From assembly GCF_000010165.1 (NCBI RefSeq), contig NC_012491.1, positions 3,541,501 to 3,605,500 on the forward strand: a stretch of DNA of 64,000 nt. Reading direction: 5' to 3'. The position numbers and the translations under genes are program-made. Every line of letters begins with the position of its first letter. The first letter of the stretch is position 1. Under the pieces are notes generated by a model that did not search any database, was not told where the DNA came from, and worked only from the letters and a program-made list of their open reading frames with translations. Shown here piece by piece: positions 33,210 through 42,237 of the stretch. This DNA comes from Brevibacillus brevis NBRC 100599 (GTDB lineage: Bacteria; Bacillota; Bacilli; Brevibacillales; Brevibacillaceae).

Positions 33210-33961
33210 TTATCTCCACTCCTCAACGGCAAGGTTTGCCTGTTTGATCCAGTTCAGTCTGCGGTTATTTAACAGACCGAGATTGTAATAAACAATCGAT
33301 TGAGCACCTGCGTCCATTGCTGTTTTCACCCTCGCTGCCAACTCGACTGCTGACTGGATTTGGTTATGATGCAAGGAAAAAGCGGCTCCCAACGTCGCTT
33401 CTGGCGCTACAAGCTTGATTGCATGGAATGTATAGGCCACATCACCGGCAAAAAGGCAGTCGCTTCGATCAAAATCCGCTCTGGCTTGACCTGCTCTAGC
33501 GTATCGGTAAAAAGGGCAATGGCGTAATGCTGAACCTCAGGCTGCGATGGACAAAGCGCGTATGTGTATGTATCCCCCCAAATGTTTTGCACACAAAGAT
33601 CTGGGTGAGCCAAGCCAAGTGTAGAATTGTGAAGGCCAACCCACCAAGTATGGAACCCCATCCCTGCCTGCTCACAAGCTTCCTTTATTTTGCCAAGAAT
33701 GCCTGCTTGTGCGATTGGCTCGTGTACAGTCGGGCGCAAACGGTTGTACTTCGACCATTCGGGCGTAAACGATACCCCTGAAAACGGCAGCCTGCGAAAC
33801 GTTTTACTTCGCGGGTGAAAAAATCTCCCCTGATGGTAGCTGCTATTGACCACCGCTGTATTGCATCTGGCTTCTTGCAATGTTTGCATCACAGCCTCGA
33901 TACCACTTTCGGCTATATCCCACGGATAGATAAACATCCCGGTTTGACGTGATGAACTCAT
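33210..33961 (-). pseudogene. unidentified gene with large internal deletion
   Basis: The 5' part (from 33961) reads QTGMFIYPWDIAESGIEAVM, ARCNTAVVNSSYHQGRFFHP, GMGFHTWWVGLHNSTLGLAH, LEQVKPERILIEATAF, then leaves frame near 33440. The 3' part in another frame reads GDVAYTFHAIKLVAPEATLG, MDAGAQSIVYYNLGLLNNRR, EEW and stops at 33210. Both parts look like a (beta/alpha)8 sugar-active or related enzyme of unknown family; the centre, perhaps 100 residues, is gone. Its own terminator is still present, so the loss is probably recent. Confidence 0.7.
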
Positions 33962-34161
33962 TTTGTTTCACCTCGTTTTTGCAAGTAATCATAAGTCAGT
34001 GTTTGCCTAAAACCAATTCCAATTTTCAAATTTTCTGAATAATACCCCAAACAAAAACCCCCAAATCCCATACATCTTCCATGTTCTTAGTTGCAGGGAT
34101 ACGCCCTTCTTCAACATCTCATATTTATCGAATCAGTATATAGTTCATAAATATTTCATTT

Positions 34162-34196
34162 TTATTTAACATTTTATTATTATTTAGCATTTTATT
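34162..34196. repeat. AT-rich 17-bp direct repeat before the HemAT-like gene
   Basis: TTATTTAACATTTTATT (34162-34178) and TTATTTAGCATTTTATT (34180-34196) differ at one base, 18 bases apart. Located 58-92 bases upstream of the start, at or above the likely promoter; could be a regulator site or UP-like DNA. Confidence 0.55.
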
Positions 34197-34253
34197 TTTG
34201 TTAGAATCTGAAAGAGTTTTACATTACATATAAAGAAAATAGGGGTTGGCATC

Positions 34254-35225
34254 ATGATTGCATTGGATAATAAATGGAATTCACTTAGGGTGTTCTACGG
34301 CCTAACAAAAGAAGACTTAGACCTCTTGTATTCACACAAAGAGTTCTTCAGCACTCACTCAAAAGAAATCGTAGATTGTTTTTATGAAGAATTGGAAAAA
34401 CATCCTAACTTGGATCAATTGATTCGTACAAATGTAACAATGGACCAATTAAAGAACATGCAGATTTGGTATATCGAAACACTTTCTTCTCATGTTATTG
34501 ATGAAGAATATGTAAACAGCCGAAAACGAATTGGAACAACCCATGCGAGAATTGGATTGTCTGCTTCTTGGTTTTTGGGTGGATACTCACTGTATTTACG
34601 TCTTTTTTCAGAAAGAATTCAATCGCTAGAAAACTCAGCTGCATTTTTTCAGGCTCTTTTCAAAAGAGTTTTTTTTGATTCTGCAATTATTCTTGAACAG
34701 TATATCGGTGACACGATGCGTGAAAATGTAAGCTACCGCCTCAATATGGAGCAAATGGCAGTCGAATTGACAGCTACAACCCAGGAAGCGCTTAGAATCT
34801 CTTCCGTCTTCACCGACTCCGCAACCAAACTATATGAATACAATGGTGAGATCGCTCATTCCATGAATGTGTTAAAGGAGCAGAATGAGGAGATTGAGAA
34901 ACTCAGTGGCTTCGTAGCAGATGTTTCTACACAAACCAATCTTCTAGGCCTTAATGCTGCGATTGAAGCTGCTAGAGCTGGAGAGCACGGACGTGGCTTT
35001 ACCGTTGTTGCTAATGAAGTACGTAAATTAGCCGATAAATCAAATGCCTCATCTAAAGACATTTATCAATCCCTACAGAACATTAACAATCAATTACTTA
35101 AAATTGATCAACAGGTCTCATTATCAACGGTTTCCGCTGAGCAATTAGATACTACTTCCGAGCAATTATTTTCTATCATCCATAAACTAGATGAAATTTC
35201 TCGTCGTCTTCAGAATAAACACTAA
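34254..35225 (+). CDS. HemAT-like haem aerotaxis transducer
   Basis: 323 residues from ATG 34254. Residues 1-160 are a globin-sensor domain: [19 protein letters not shown] places the proximal His at 97, and Tyr15 or nearby may be distal. The second half is a short MCP signalling domain with [20 protein letters not shown] and [20 protein letters not shown] around the CheA/CheW tip. No membrane helix, so it is a soluble oxygen sensor. At about 323 residues it is shorter than B. subtilis HemAT (432), with fewer methylation helices. Confidence 0.88.
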   Translation: MIALDNKWNSLRVFYGLTKEDLDLLYSHKEFFSTHSKEIVDCFYEELEKHPNLDQLIRTNVTMDQLKNMQIWYIETLSSHVIDEEYVNSRKRIGTTHARIGLSASWFLGGYSLYLRLFSERIQSLENSAAFFQALFKRVFFDSAIILEQYIGDTMRENVSYRLNMEQMAVELTATTQEALRISSVFTDSATKLYEYNGEIAHSMNVLKEQNEEIEKLSGFVADVSTQTNLLGLNAAIEAARAGEHGRGFTVVANEVRKLADKSNASSKDIYQSLQNINNQLLKIDQQVSLSTVSAEQLDTTSEQLFSIIHKLDEISRRLQNKH

Positions 35226-35236
35226 CTACTTCTGAA

Positions 35237-35270
35237 CGGCCAAAGGAGCTTTTTTCTTTGGCCGTGTTCT
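35237..35270 (+). terminator. terminator after the HemAT-like gene
   Basis: CGGCCAAAG (35237-35245) pairs perfectly with CTTTGGCCG (35256-35264), then TGTTCT. Confidence 0.75.
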
Positions 35271-35412
35271 ATTATGTAGCTCCTCCCTTTCTCTCACGCT
35301 TCCAGGACCTCCAACACTGTCAATTGCCGCCGCGAGATCGACCTGTCTTGATACATAGTTCCTCTATTGTTGGTGTTCTACCCCGCCCTGCTGAAAAAAC
35401 AAGAGCGTTTGT
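35270..35412 (-). pseudogene. relic of the LexA-like winged-helix gene
   Basis: The minus strand reads FSAGRGRTPTIEELCIKTGR, SRGG, then with a frameshift LTVLEVLEA, a stop, and a short tail. It aligns with SAGRRRTPTADELCIKTGRD and ILDALTKEE of the gene at 15.1-15.4 kb. No start remains. An AACGCTCTTG upstream resembles the SOS-like box of the intact copy. Confidence 0.65.
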
Positions 35413-35486
35413 TATCTAGAAATAACCACTAAACTGAGCTAACAATAGAAAAATTAGGATAGGATTAATAATGTGTCACATTTAGC

Positions 35487-35636
35487 TTGGGCAGGCACGG
35501 CTACATCGTCGTTCTCGAAGCGGGTGATAACGTCTGCGATCTAAGAAACGTCGGACTTAACCGTGAAGACGGAGGACTGCTGGGGAGTTGTCCCGAGTAC
35601 GTCGAACTCCTCGACGTCGGCGAAGCTCTTCAGTGA
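35487..35636 (+). pseudogene. fragment of a small conserved protein
   Basis: An open frame reads LGRHGYIVVLEAGDNVCDLR, NVGLNREDGGLLGSCPEYVE, LLDVGEALQ and stops. NVGL-x-RE-x-GGLLG and PEYVELL look like a small phage or host protein of Paenibacillaceae that I recall but cannot name. Start and end look truncated. Confidence 0.35.
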
Positions 35637-35748
35637 CCCCAAAAATCTCGCAGAAGCCCGTTTGCGCCGACTTTGCAGTCTAGCGTGCCCATCCCAAACC
35701 ATGCACACCAAAGCGCCTTTCCAAGCCTTCTGCGAGTTTTTCCGAAAA

Positions 35749-35782
35749 AACTTGCCGTTACTTATGATACGGTTCTCCGCGC
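35749..35782. repeat. short repeat unit, left of the phosphotransferase gene
   Basis: AACTTGCCGTTAC (35749-35761) is repeated directly at 37035-37047; GATACGGTTCTCCGCGC (35766-35782) is repeated inverted at 37053-37069. All matches are perfect. Confidence 0.8.
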
Positions 35783-36159
35783 TTGATCTTAAACTAATTT
35801 GCCAATTAGCTTAATGAAGCGCCAGTCAGTCTAATTTTTTTCTGAGTCTGACACTTAATTTCTCCGCTTCGTCCTCATGTTCAACCCTTAGTTGGTTGAA
35901 GTAGTCCTCAACCTGATTAAAGAAAGCACCGGAAGTGCTCCAGCGCAGCGCAGGACGACAAAGTCCTGCCGTATCTTGATAACGCTCATTCTTACGTCCC
36001 TCCTGAAAATAATAATGACCCCTCGAAAAGGGGTCTTGGTCTGGATCACGAACTTGATATATATAAGAAATTGTAATAGATTCGCTTTTTTAAGTTAGCA
36101 GGCAGCATTCCTAATATGAAGCATAATCACAGGGAGATTTCAAAGTAGGAGATGATACA
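35783..36159. other. intergenic region with a decayed minus-strand frame
   Basis: A minus-strand frame from about 35995 to 35826 reads NQVEDYFNQLRVEHEDEAEK, LSVRLRKKLD and stops; no start or family was found. A hairpin GACCCCT/AGGGGTC lies at 36017-36035. AGTAGGAG before 36160 is the ribosome site of the next gene. Confidence 0.35.
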
Positions 36160-36969
36160 TTGAAAAAGATTAGCGAGGGTCGAACAGCCGAAGTATTTGC
36201 TCAAGATCAGGAGAAGATATTAAAGCTTTATAGGGACGGATTTCCAATGGAAGCGGTGAAATATGAATATGAAGTAAATCGGATTGTGGCCTTCCTTGAA
36301 ATTCCTGCTCCAAGAGCGTACGATTTGATTGACTTTGATCATAAGAAGGGTATTGTGTTCGAAAGGATTGAGGGCTCAACACTGCTTCGTATGGGTGTTC
36401 AGTTTCCTAACGAACTCGATTGCTTGACTAAAGAGTTTGCTGAACTACATTATCGCATACATAAATATGAACTTGATGTGGAACGAATTGGAGGATCATC
36501 CGTCCTTAATCAGAAAGAGGTCTTGGCTCGTAACGTTCAGAACGCTTCCCAACTATCTAGCGAAGTGAAGCATGAGATCATTGAATATTTGAAAAATCTA
36601 CCGGATGGAAACCGTCTATGCCATGGTGATTTTCATCCAGAAAATGTTATGATCGGTGAGCGTAACTGGGTAATAGATTGGATGACAGGGATGATCGGTA
36701 ATCCTGCTGGTGATGTCGCTCGAACTTTGCTATTATTCCGTTTTGGTACGCTGCCTGATGAGGCTCCAAGTAGCGTTAAAGATGCACTTGAACTGATGAG
36801 AGATAAAATAAACGGAGTATACTTGGAACAATATCTTTCATATTCTGGTCTGCAGTTCAGTGACATTGATGAGTGGATGTTACCGATTGCAGCGGCTAGA
36901 CTATCGGAATGGATTCCTAACGAAGAGAAAGCACTACTGTTAAACTTAATCGAAGAACGATTGAAGTAA
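36160..36969 (+). CDS. APH/choline-kinase-type phosphotransferase
   Basis: 269 residues. TTG 36160 lies seven bases after AGGAGA. Kinase-like fold with the Brenner motif LCHGDFHPENVMI near residues 158-170 and the metal-binding VIDWMTGMIGNPAGDVAR. The N-lobe starts KKISEGRTAEVFAQDQEKIL. It belongs to the aminoglycoside phosphotransferase/choline kinase superfamily; the substrate may be an antibiotic or a small metabolite. It is a lone gene flanked by 13-bp direct and 17-bp inverted repeats, suggesting acquisition as a cassette. Confidence 0.85.
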   Translation: MKKISEGRTAEVFAQDQEKILKLYRDGFPMEAVKYEYEVNRIVAFLEIPAPRAYDLIDFDHKKGIVFERIEGSTLLRMGVQFPNELDCLTKEFAELHYRIHKYELDVERIGGSSVLNQKEVLARNVQNASQLSSEVKHEIIEYLKNLPDGNRLCHGDFHPENVMIGERNWVIDWMTGMIGNPAGDVARTLLLFRFGTLPDEAPSSVKDALELMRDKINGVYLEQYLSYSGLQFSDIDEWMLPIAAARLSEWIPNEEKALLLNLIEERLK

Positions 36970-37462
36970 CGAAAAACAACGGTTTTTTGAGCGAGCATAA
37001 ATGAAAGGGCCATCCCCCAAAAGGATGGCTCTAAAACTTGCCGTTACAGACAGCGCGGAGAACCGTATCACAAATTGAAGTTGTTATTTAACTCCCTCTA
37101 AATGATTAAGAATACTCACTCTAATCTCATGAATTCGTAGAACGGGTATCGTTAGTTCAATCAAAAAGCGGCAGTCTAGTACTTTAGCTATCTATCAATC
37201 AAAATAGTTACTCTAGTTTACAAGTAGTTCTTGTTTTTTAGGGGTGAAGAAAAAAGAAAAGCCCCACTTTTTAGTGGAGCAATGCCATCGGGTGCCAGCC
37301 AGGACCGCCGTCCAAACGTAGTCCCCAATCAGGACCAGTTAATAGGTCCTCGATGGAAGAAGCTCTGTTCCAGCATGAGATTTGCTTATTGACTTTTGTT
37401 TTTTCCCGCTTTCTTTTTACAGTAGAATACCCTCCCCGGATTTTTCCGCAGGAGGGCATCGT
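36970..37462. other. intergenic region with hairpins, no supported gene
   Basis: A hairpin GGCCATCC/GGATGGCT lies at about 37007-37031, and the right copies of the repeats follow (37035-37069). On the minus strand, two hairpins after mutL (CCCTCC/GGAGGG near 37431-37457, and GCTCCACT/AGTGGGGC near 37272-37291 followed by TTTTC) are the likely mutL terminators. A minus-strand frame of 62 codons (37271-37459) spans these hairpins and has no ribosome site, so it is not called. Confidence 0.5.
37035..37069. repeat. short repeat unit, right of the phosphotransferase gene
   Basis: Counterpart of 35749-35782: the 13-bp part in the same orientation, the 17-bp part inverted. Confidence 0.8.
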
Positions 37463-39535
37463 TCACATCACACGCTTAAACATTTTTTCTAAGTCATAAC
37501 TAGTAAAATGAATCACAATCGGCCTGCCGTGCGGGCACGTATACGGACTGCTCGTCTTGCGTAGCTGATTCAGCAAGCTTTCCATCTCTGCATGCGTCAG
37601 GAAGCGGTTCGCTTTAATCGATGCTTTGCAGGACATCATGATGGCAGCTTTTTCGCGCATCAGAACGACATTGGCTTGGGTGTTTTCTCCCGTTTCCAGT
37701 ACAAACTGAATGAGCTCCTCAATGACCTCAAGCTCAGCCCCTTCTGGGAACCAATGTGGATGAGCGCGAACGATAAAGGTCCGTCCACCGAACGCCTCGA
37801 TCTCCAAACCAAACGATTGCAAAAGCGACAGGCGCTTCTCCAGTTTGCTTGCCTCTGCAGCCGTATATTCCACCGTATGAGGAAACAGCATGATCTGGCT
37901 GGAAATGTCCTCTTCTGCAAGCTTGTCCATGAAATACTCGTAAAAAATCCGCTCCTGCGCGGCATGTTGATCAATTAAATACATGCCTTCGTCATTTTGC
38001 GCGACGATGTAGGTACCATGGACTTGACCAACTGGATACATAACGGGGACAGGCGAATCTGTTTCATTTTCATTGGTGGCTTCCACGAGTGGCGGTGTTT
38101 GTTCGGTACCCGCTATGGCTGAATGATCCTCGCTGCTGATTTCATGGATTGGGTACGCAGGAGATGGTGCCTGGGCAATGTCCAATTGTACCGGAATCTT
38201 CGGCTCATTAGGCTGGAAAGCTTCCCTGGTGTCTGTTTGATCCAATAGAGTCGCCTTCACGATTTCATGCGGGATAGCCTCTACTTTTGCAGCCTCTAGC
38301 TTTTCATAGTTGGCCGCAGTCTCCTTCACCGTGCCATTCTCAAAAGATGGAGCGATAGGCGTCACTAGATCCACTTGCTTACTTGGTACCTCCTGCTTGG
38401 CCATCCATTCCTGGAGTCGGGGACTCGCGGCTAGTAACGGCGATTGCGGAGTATCAGGCTTGGTAATTTGCAGGTCAAACTGCGGTTGAACAACCTGGGT
38501 GACGACCTTAGCTTTTGGTTGAGTAACCATGGGTCTGACAATCCCCAAGCCTTGTCGCAATGTCTCTTTTACCGATTGTTCTATGGCACTGCACAATTCA
38601 TCTTCTTTACTGAATCTCGCCTCTAGTTTGGCAGGATGTACGTTCACATCTACCAGTGACGGATCCATTTCGATCTGCAAAGCTACAATCGGATAACGAC
38701 CGATCGGTAACAATGTATGATAACCGCGCATAATCGCATTGTTGATCGAATAGCTACGCACGTATCGACCGTTTACCAGTGTCGAAAGGTAAGAGCGATT
38801 CGCCCTTGTCACTTCCGTCTTCGAAAGAAAACCAGACCACTTATAATCGAGAGTCTCCCCTGCAATTGGAAGCAACAGCTTCGCGACCTGCACACCGTAG
38901 ATCGCCGCCATGACGTGCAGCAGCTTTCCGTCCCCAGACGTTTGCAAGAGTGTCTTGCCGTTATGAGTCAGCAAGAAGGAGATCGACGGATGCGTGAGTG
39001 CAAGCCGATTCACATAATCAGAAATATGTCCGACTTCCGTGGCGATCGACTTCATATATTTCAAGCGAGCAGGTGTGTTGAAAAACAAGCTGCGTACACA
39101 TACTTCTGTCCCTTTTACAGCGGCTTTATCGGAAATCGTTCCGAGCTGCCCACCTTCAATCAAGAGATGAGTACCTACCTCACTACTGGACGTGCTGCTC
39201 GTGAGTTCCATACGCGAGACTGCCGCGATACTCGGCAGTGCCTCTCCGCGAAAGCCCAGCGTACGAATGCGGAATAAATCACGAGCGTTGCTAATTTTAC
39301 TCGTAGCATGGCGCTCAAAAGCCAGCTGACAATCTTCCCGATCCATCCCCCTCCCATTGTCAACGATCCGAATCATCTCCAGACCGCCTTCCTCAACGTG
39401 GATCTCGATTGTCGTTGCACGAGCATCAATTGAATTTTCGACCAGCTCTTTGACAACCGAAGCCGGTCTTTCGACTACTTCACCTGCAGCAATCATATTG
39501 GCGAGTTGCTCATCTAAAACTTGAATGGTTCCCAT
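37463..39535 (-). CDS. mutL: DNA mismatch repair protein MutL
   Basis: 690 residues from ATG 39535. GHKL ATPase: VVKELVENSIDARATTIEIH, DNGRGMDREDCQLAFERHAT, TLGFRGEALPSIAAVS. After a variable linker (about 340-490), the endonuclease domain has DQHAAQERIFYEYF and a C-terminal CPHGRPI zinc motif. MutL nicks the new strand after MutS finds a mismatch. 25 bases after mutS. Confidence 0.97.
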   Translation of the reverse strand: MGTIQVLDEQLANMIAAGEVVERPASVVKELVENSIDARATTIEIHVEEGGLEMIRIVDNGRGMDREDCQLAFERHATSKISNARDLFRIRTLGFRGEALPSIAAVSRMELTSSTSSSEVGTHLLIEGGQLGTISDKAAVKGTEVCVRSLFFNTPARLKYMKSIATEVGHISDYVNRLALTHPSISFLLTHNGKTLLQTSGDGKLLHVMAAIYGVQVAKLLLPIAGETLDYKWSGFLSKTEVTRANRSYLSTLVNGRYVRSYSINNAIMRGYHTLLPIGRYPIVALQIEMDPSLVDVNVHPAKLEARFSKEDELCSAIEQSVKETLRQGLGIVRPMVTQPKAKVVTQVVQPQFDLQITKPDTPQSPLLAASPRLQEWMAKQEVPSKQVDLVTPIAPSFENGTVKETAANYEKLEAAKVEAIPHEIVKATLLDQTDTREAFQPNEPKIPVQLDIAQAPSPAYPIHEISSEDHSAIAGTEQTPPLVEATNENETDSPVPVMYPVGQVHGTYIVAQNDEGMYLIDQHAAQERIFYEYFMDKLAEEDISSQIMLFPHTVEYTAAEASKLEKRLSLLQSFGLEIEAFGGRTFIVRAHPHWFPEGAELEVIEELIQFVLETGENTQANVVLMREKAAIMMSCKASIKANRFLTHAEMESLLNQLRKTSSPYTCPHGRPIVIHFTSYDLEKMFKRVM

Positions 39536-39559
39536 GAGTGCCTCCCCTCCGGACGAACC

Positions 39560-42148
39560 CTATCGCTTTTTCAATTGCTGTTTCCATGCATATAGTTTCA
39601 TCATGGCGTCCATTGGCGTCGTTGAATTCAAATCCAGCTCGCGCAGCTCAGCCATAATCGCTTCTTCCTCCGCTGACGCAAACTGCATCGGCTCTTCACG
39701 CACCGCAGCAACTGGTGCCGTCCATAGCGTTTCGAGCGACATTTGGACGTCACTCGCTGCATTTCCATTCCCTGTACTCCCATTTGCTTCAAGTCCGGTT
39801 AAGATGCTACGCGCCCGCTCAATGACCCAAGTCGGCATTTCCGCAAGCTCTGCCACATGAATTCCATAACTCTTATCTGCTCGTCCTTCTTCAATTTTGT
39901 GAAGGAACAAGAGCTTCCCTTCCCGTTCTTCGCATCGAGCGTTGACATTCACGACACCACTCAACGTCTCAGCTAACCCGGTCAACTCGTGGTAATGCGT
40001 CGAGAAGAGTGTTTTGGCACCGATTTTTTGGCAAATGTACTCAATGACTGCTTGTGCAAGCGCCATTCCATCGTACGTCGAAGTCCCGCGACCAATTTCA
40101 TCGAGCAGGATCAAGCTCTTCGCTGTCGCTTTTTGCAGGGCGTGTCTCGTCTCCAGCATTTCCACCATAAACGTACTGTGCCCGCCTACCAAGTCGTCGG
40201 CTGCCCCAATTCGAGTAAAAATCTGATCGACAATCGACAGCTTGGCCTGTTTAGCAGGAACAAAGCAACCGATTTGTGCCATCACCGTGATCAAGGCAAT
40301 CTGTCTCATGTACGTACTCTTACCCGCCATATTCGGACCCGTAATGAGCAAAACTTGACGATTGGTCTGATCCATCTCCACGTCATTAGCCACGTATTTT
40401 TCGCGCTCCAGAACAGCTTCTACCACTGGATGGCGCCCTTCTGTAATGACGTAATCGCCGCTTTCCACAAGCTCAGGGCGTACAAATCCCCGCTCGTCGC
40501 TTACTGTAGCAAACGCCTGGAGAACGTCCACAGACGCAATGCGCTCCGCGAGGTTCTGTAGTCTTGGTATATGCTTCGCGACTTCACTTCTTACAGCAAC
40601 GAATAGCTGGTACTCCAGCTCAATCATCTTTTCTTCTGCTTCCAGAATGAGGGCTTCACGTTCCTTCAACTCTGGCGTGATGTACCGCTCTGCATTGGCT
40701 AAAGTTTGCTTGCGCTCATACCGACCAGCCGGAACGTTGGCAATGTTTGATTTCGATATTTCGATGTAATAGCCGAATACCTTATTGAAGCCAACTTTAA
40801 GCGAACGAATCCCTGTCGCTTCCCGTTCTCCCTGCTCCAGTTGGGCGATCCACGTCTTCCCTTCACGGCTTGCCGTATGGAGCTTGTCCAGGTACTCATC
40901 ATATCCCGTCCGAATCATTCCGCCTTCACGAACCGATATCGGGGGATCATCCACAAGGGCATGAGCCAAATAGTTGACAATATCTGCACATTCATCCATC
41001 CCATTAGCCAGTTCCATCAATACTGGGGTATTCGTTTGGATCATATACTGCTTCAGCTCTGGAACAGCTTCCAAAGACATCCGTAGCTGAATGAGATCTC
41101 GTGCGTTCGCATTCCCGTAGGAAATACGGCCCGCCAGACGTTCCAAATCATAGACACGATCCAAGCAAGTCCGCAAATCCGAGCGAAGCAGCATGTCCCC
41201 CTTCAAGGCTTCCACAGCGCTCAGGCGTGCCTCCAACTGATCGCGACTGAGCAATGGACGCTCAATCCATCTGCGCAAAAGACGACCACCCATTGCCGTT
41301 TGAGTCCGATCCAACAGCCACAACAGGGAGCCTTTTTTCGTCTTATCGCGAATGGTCTCAGTCAATTCTAAATTGCGTCTGGAAAAGCCGTCCATTTGCA
41401 GATACTGCTTTGCATCGTACTGCTTTAACAGGCGCATATGGGCAAGGCTACGTTTTTGCGTCGTCCCTATGTAGAACAAGAGTGCATTGACCGCCGCTCG
41501 CATGGACACATCCAGCCCTTTTGCCTGCTCCGCGTATTGACTATCCACTGCAAATACGTCCAGTTGGTGCGCATCCACGACAGTAGATGGCAGTGCAGTC
41601 TTCGGCAAAGCAGCGAGGCCAAAAAAGACGAGCTCCTTAGGGCGATATTGCAAAGCTTCATCCAGGACACTCTCTGCCTGTCCTGCCAAGGAAGTAACGT
41701 ACATCTCGCCTGTACTCATATCACACGCAGCAACACCCGTTCGCCCTTCTACTTGGGCCAACGCTGCCATGTAATTGTTTTCCTTATCCGTCAGCCATTT
41801 GCCTTCCATCATCGTACCTGGGGTAATGACGCGTGTCACTTCCCGGCGAACGACCCCTTTGGCTTCTTTTGGATCTTCGACTTGCTCGCAAACGGCTACT
41901 TTATGTCCTTTTTTTAGTAGCTCTGCGATATAGCCGTCTGCCGCATGATGTGGAACTCCACACATTGGTATGCGCTCAGAACCACCACCATCACGTCCCG
42001 TCAGTGTAATTTCCAGCTCACGGGACGCAAGAATGGCGTCATCAAAAAACAGTTCGTAAAAATCACCTAAGCGAAAAAATAAGAAAGTATCCGGATAATC
42101 TTTTTTGATAGCCAGATACTGTTGAATCATCGGGGTATATTGAGCCAT
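39560..42148 (-). CDS. mutS: DNA mismatch recognition protein MutS
   Basis: 862 residues, full length. Domain I has the mismatch wedge FFRLGDFYELFFDDA (Phe-x-Glu); Walker A is LLITGPNMAGKSTYMRQ, Walker B ILLDEIGRGTST, and the STHYHELTGLAE dimer interface is present. Works with MutL. First gene of the mutS-mutL pair on the minus strand. Confidence 0.98.
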   Translation of the reverse strand: MAQYTPMIQQYLAIKKDYPDTFLFFRLGDFYELFFDDAILASRELEITLTGRDGGGSERIPMCGVPHHAADGYIAELLKKGHKVAVCEQVEDPKEAKGVVRREVTRVITPGTMMEGKWLTDKENNYMAALAQVEGRTGVAACDMSTGEMYVTSLAGQAESVLDEALQYRPKELVFFGLAALPKTALPSTVVDAHQLDVFAVDSQYAEQAKGLDVSMRAAVNALLFYIGTTQKRSLAHMRLLKQYDAKQYLQMDGFSRRNLELTETIRDKTKKGSLLWLLDRTQTAMGGRLLRRWIERPLLSRDQLEARLSAVEALKGDMLLRSDLRTCLDRVYDLERLAGRISYGNANARDLIQLRMSLEAVPELKQYMIQTNTPVLMELANGMDECADIVNYLAHALVDDPPISVREGGMIRTGYDEYLDKLHTASREGKTWIAQLEQGEREATGIRSLKVGFNKVFGYYIEISKSNIANVPAGRYERKQTLANAERYITPELKEREALILEAEEKMIELEYQLFVAVRSEVAKHIPRLQNLAERIASVDVLQAFATVSDERGFVRPELVESGDYVITEGRHPVVEAVLEREKYVANDVEMDQTNRQVLLITGPNMAGKSTYMRQIALITVMAQIGCFVPAKQAKLSIVDQIFTRIGAADDLVGGHSTFMVEMLETRHALQKATAKSLILLDEIGRGTSTYDGMALAQAVIEYICQKIGAKTLFSTHYHELTGLAETLSGVVNVNARCEEREGKLLFLHKIEEGRADKSYGIHVAELAEMPTWVIERARSILTGLEANGSTGNGNAASDVQMSLETLWTAPVAAVREEPMQFASAEEEAIMAELRELDLNSTTPMDAMMKLYAWKQQLKKR

Positions 42149-42237
42149 GATTTTCTTCTCCTAGCCTACTAATTCTCGTCGCTATTATATCATGATTGAA
42201 CGGTAATGTTGACCCTGCATCGGATGGTAGTATCCGT

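Noticed and set aside
37271..37459. 62-codon minus-strand frame after mutL
   Set aside because: Start lies in a terminator hairpin and no ribosome site is present; the end runs into another hairpin.
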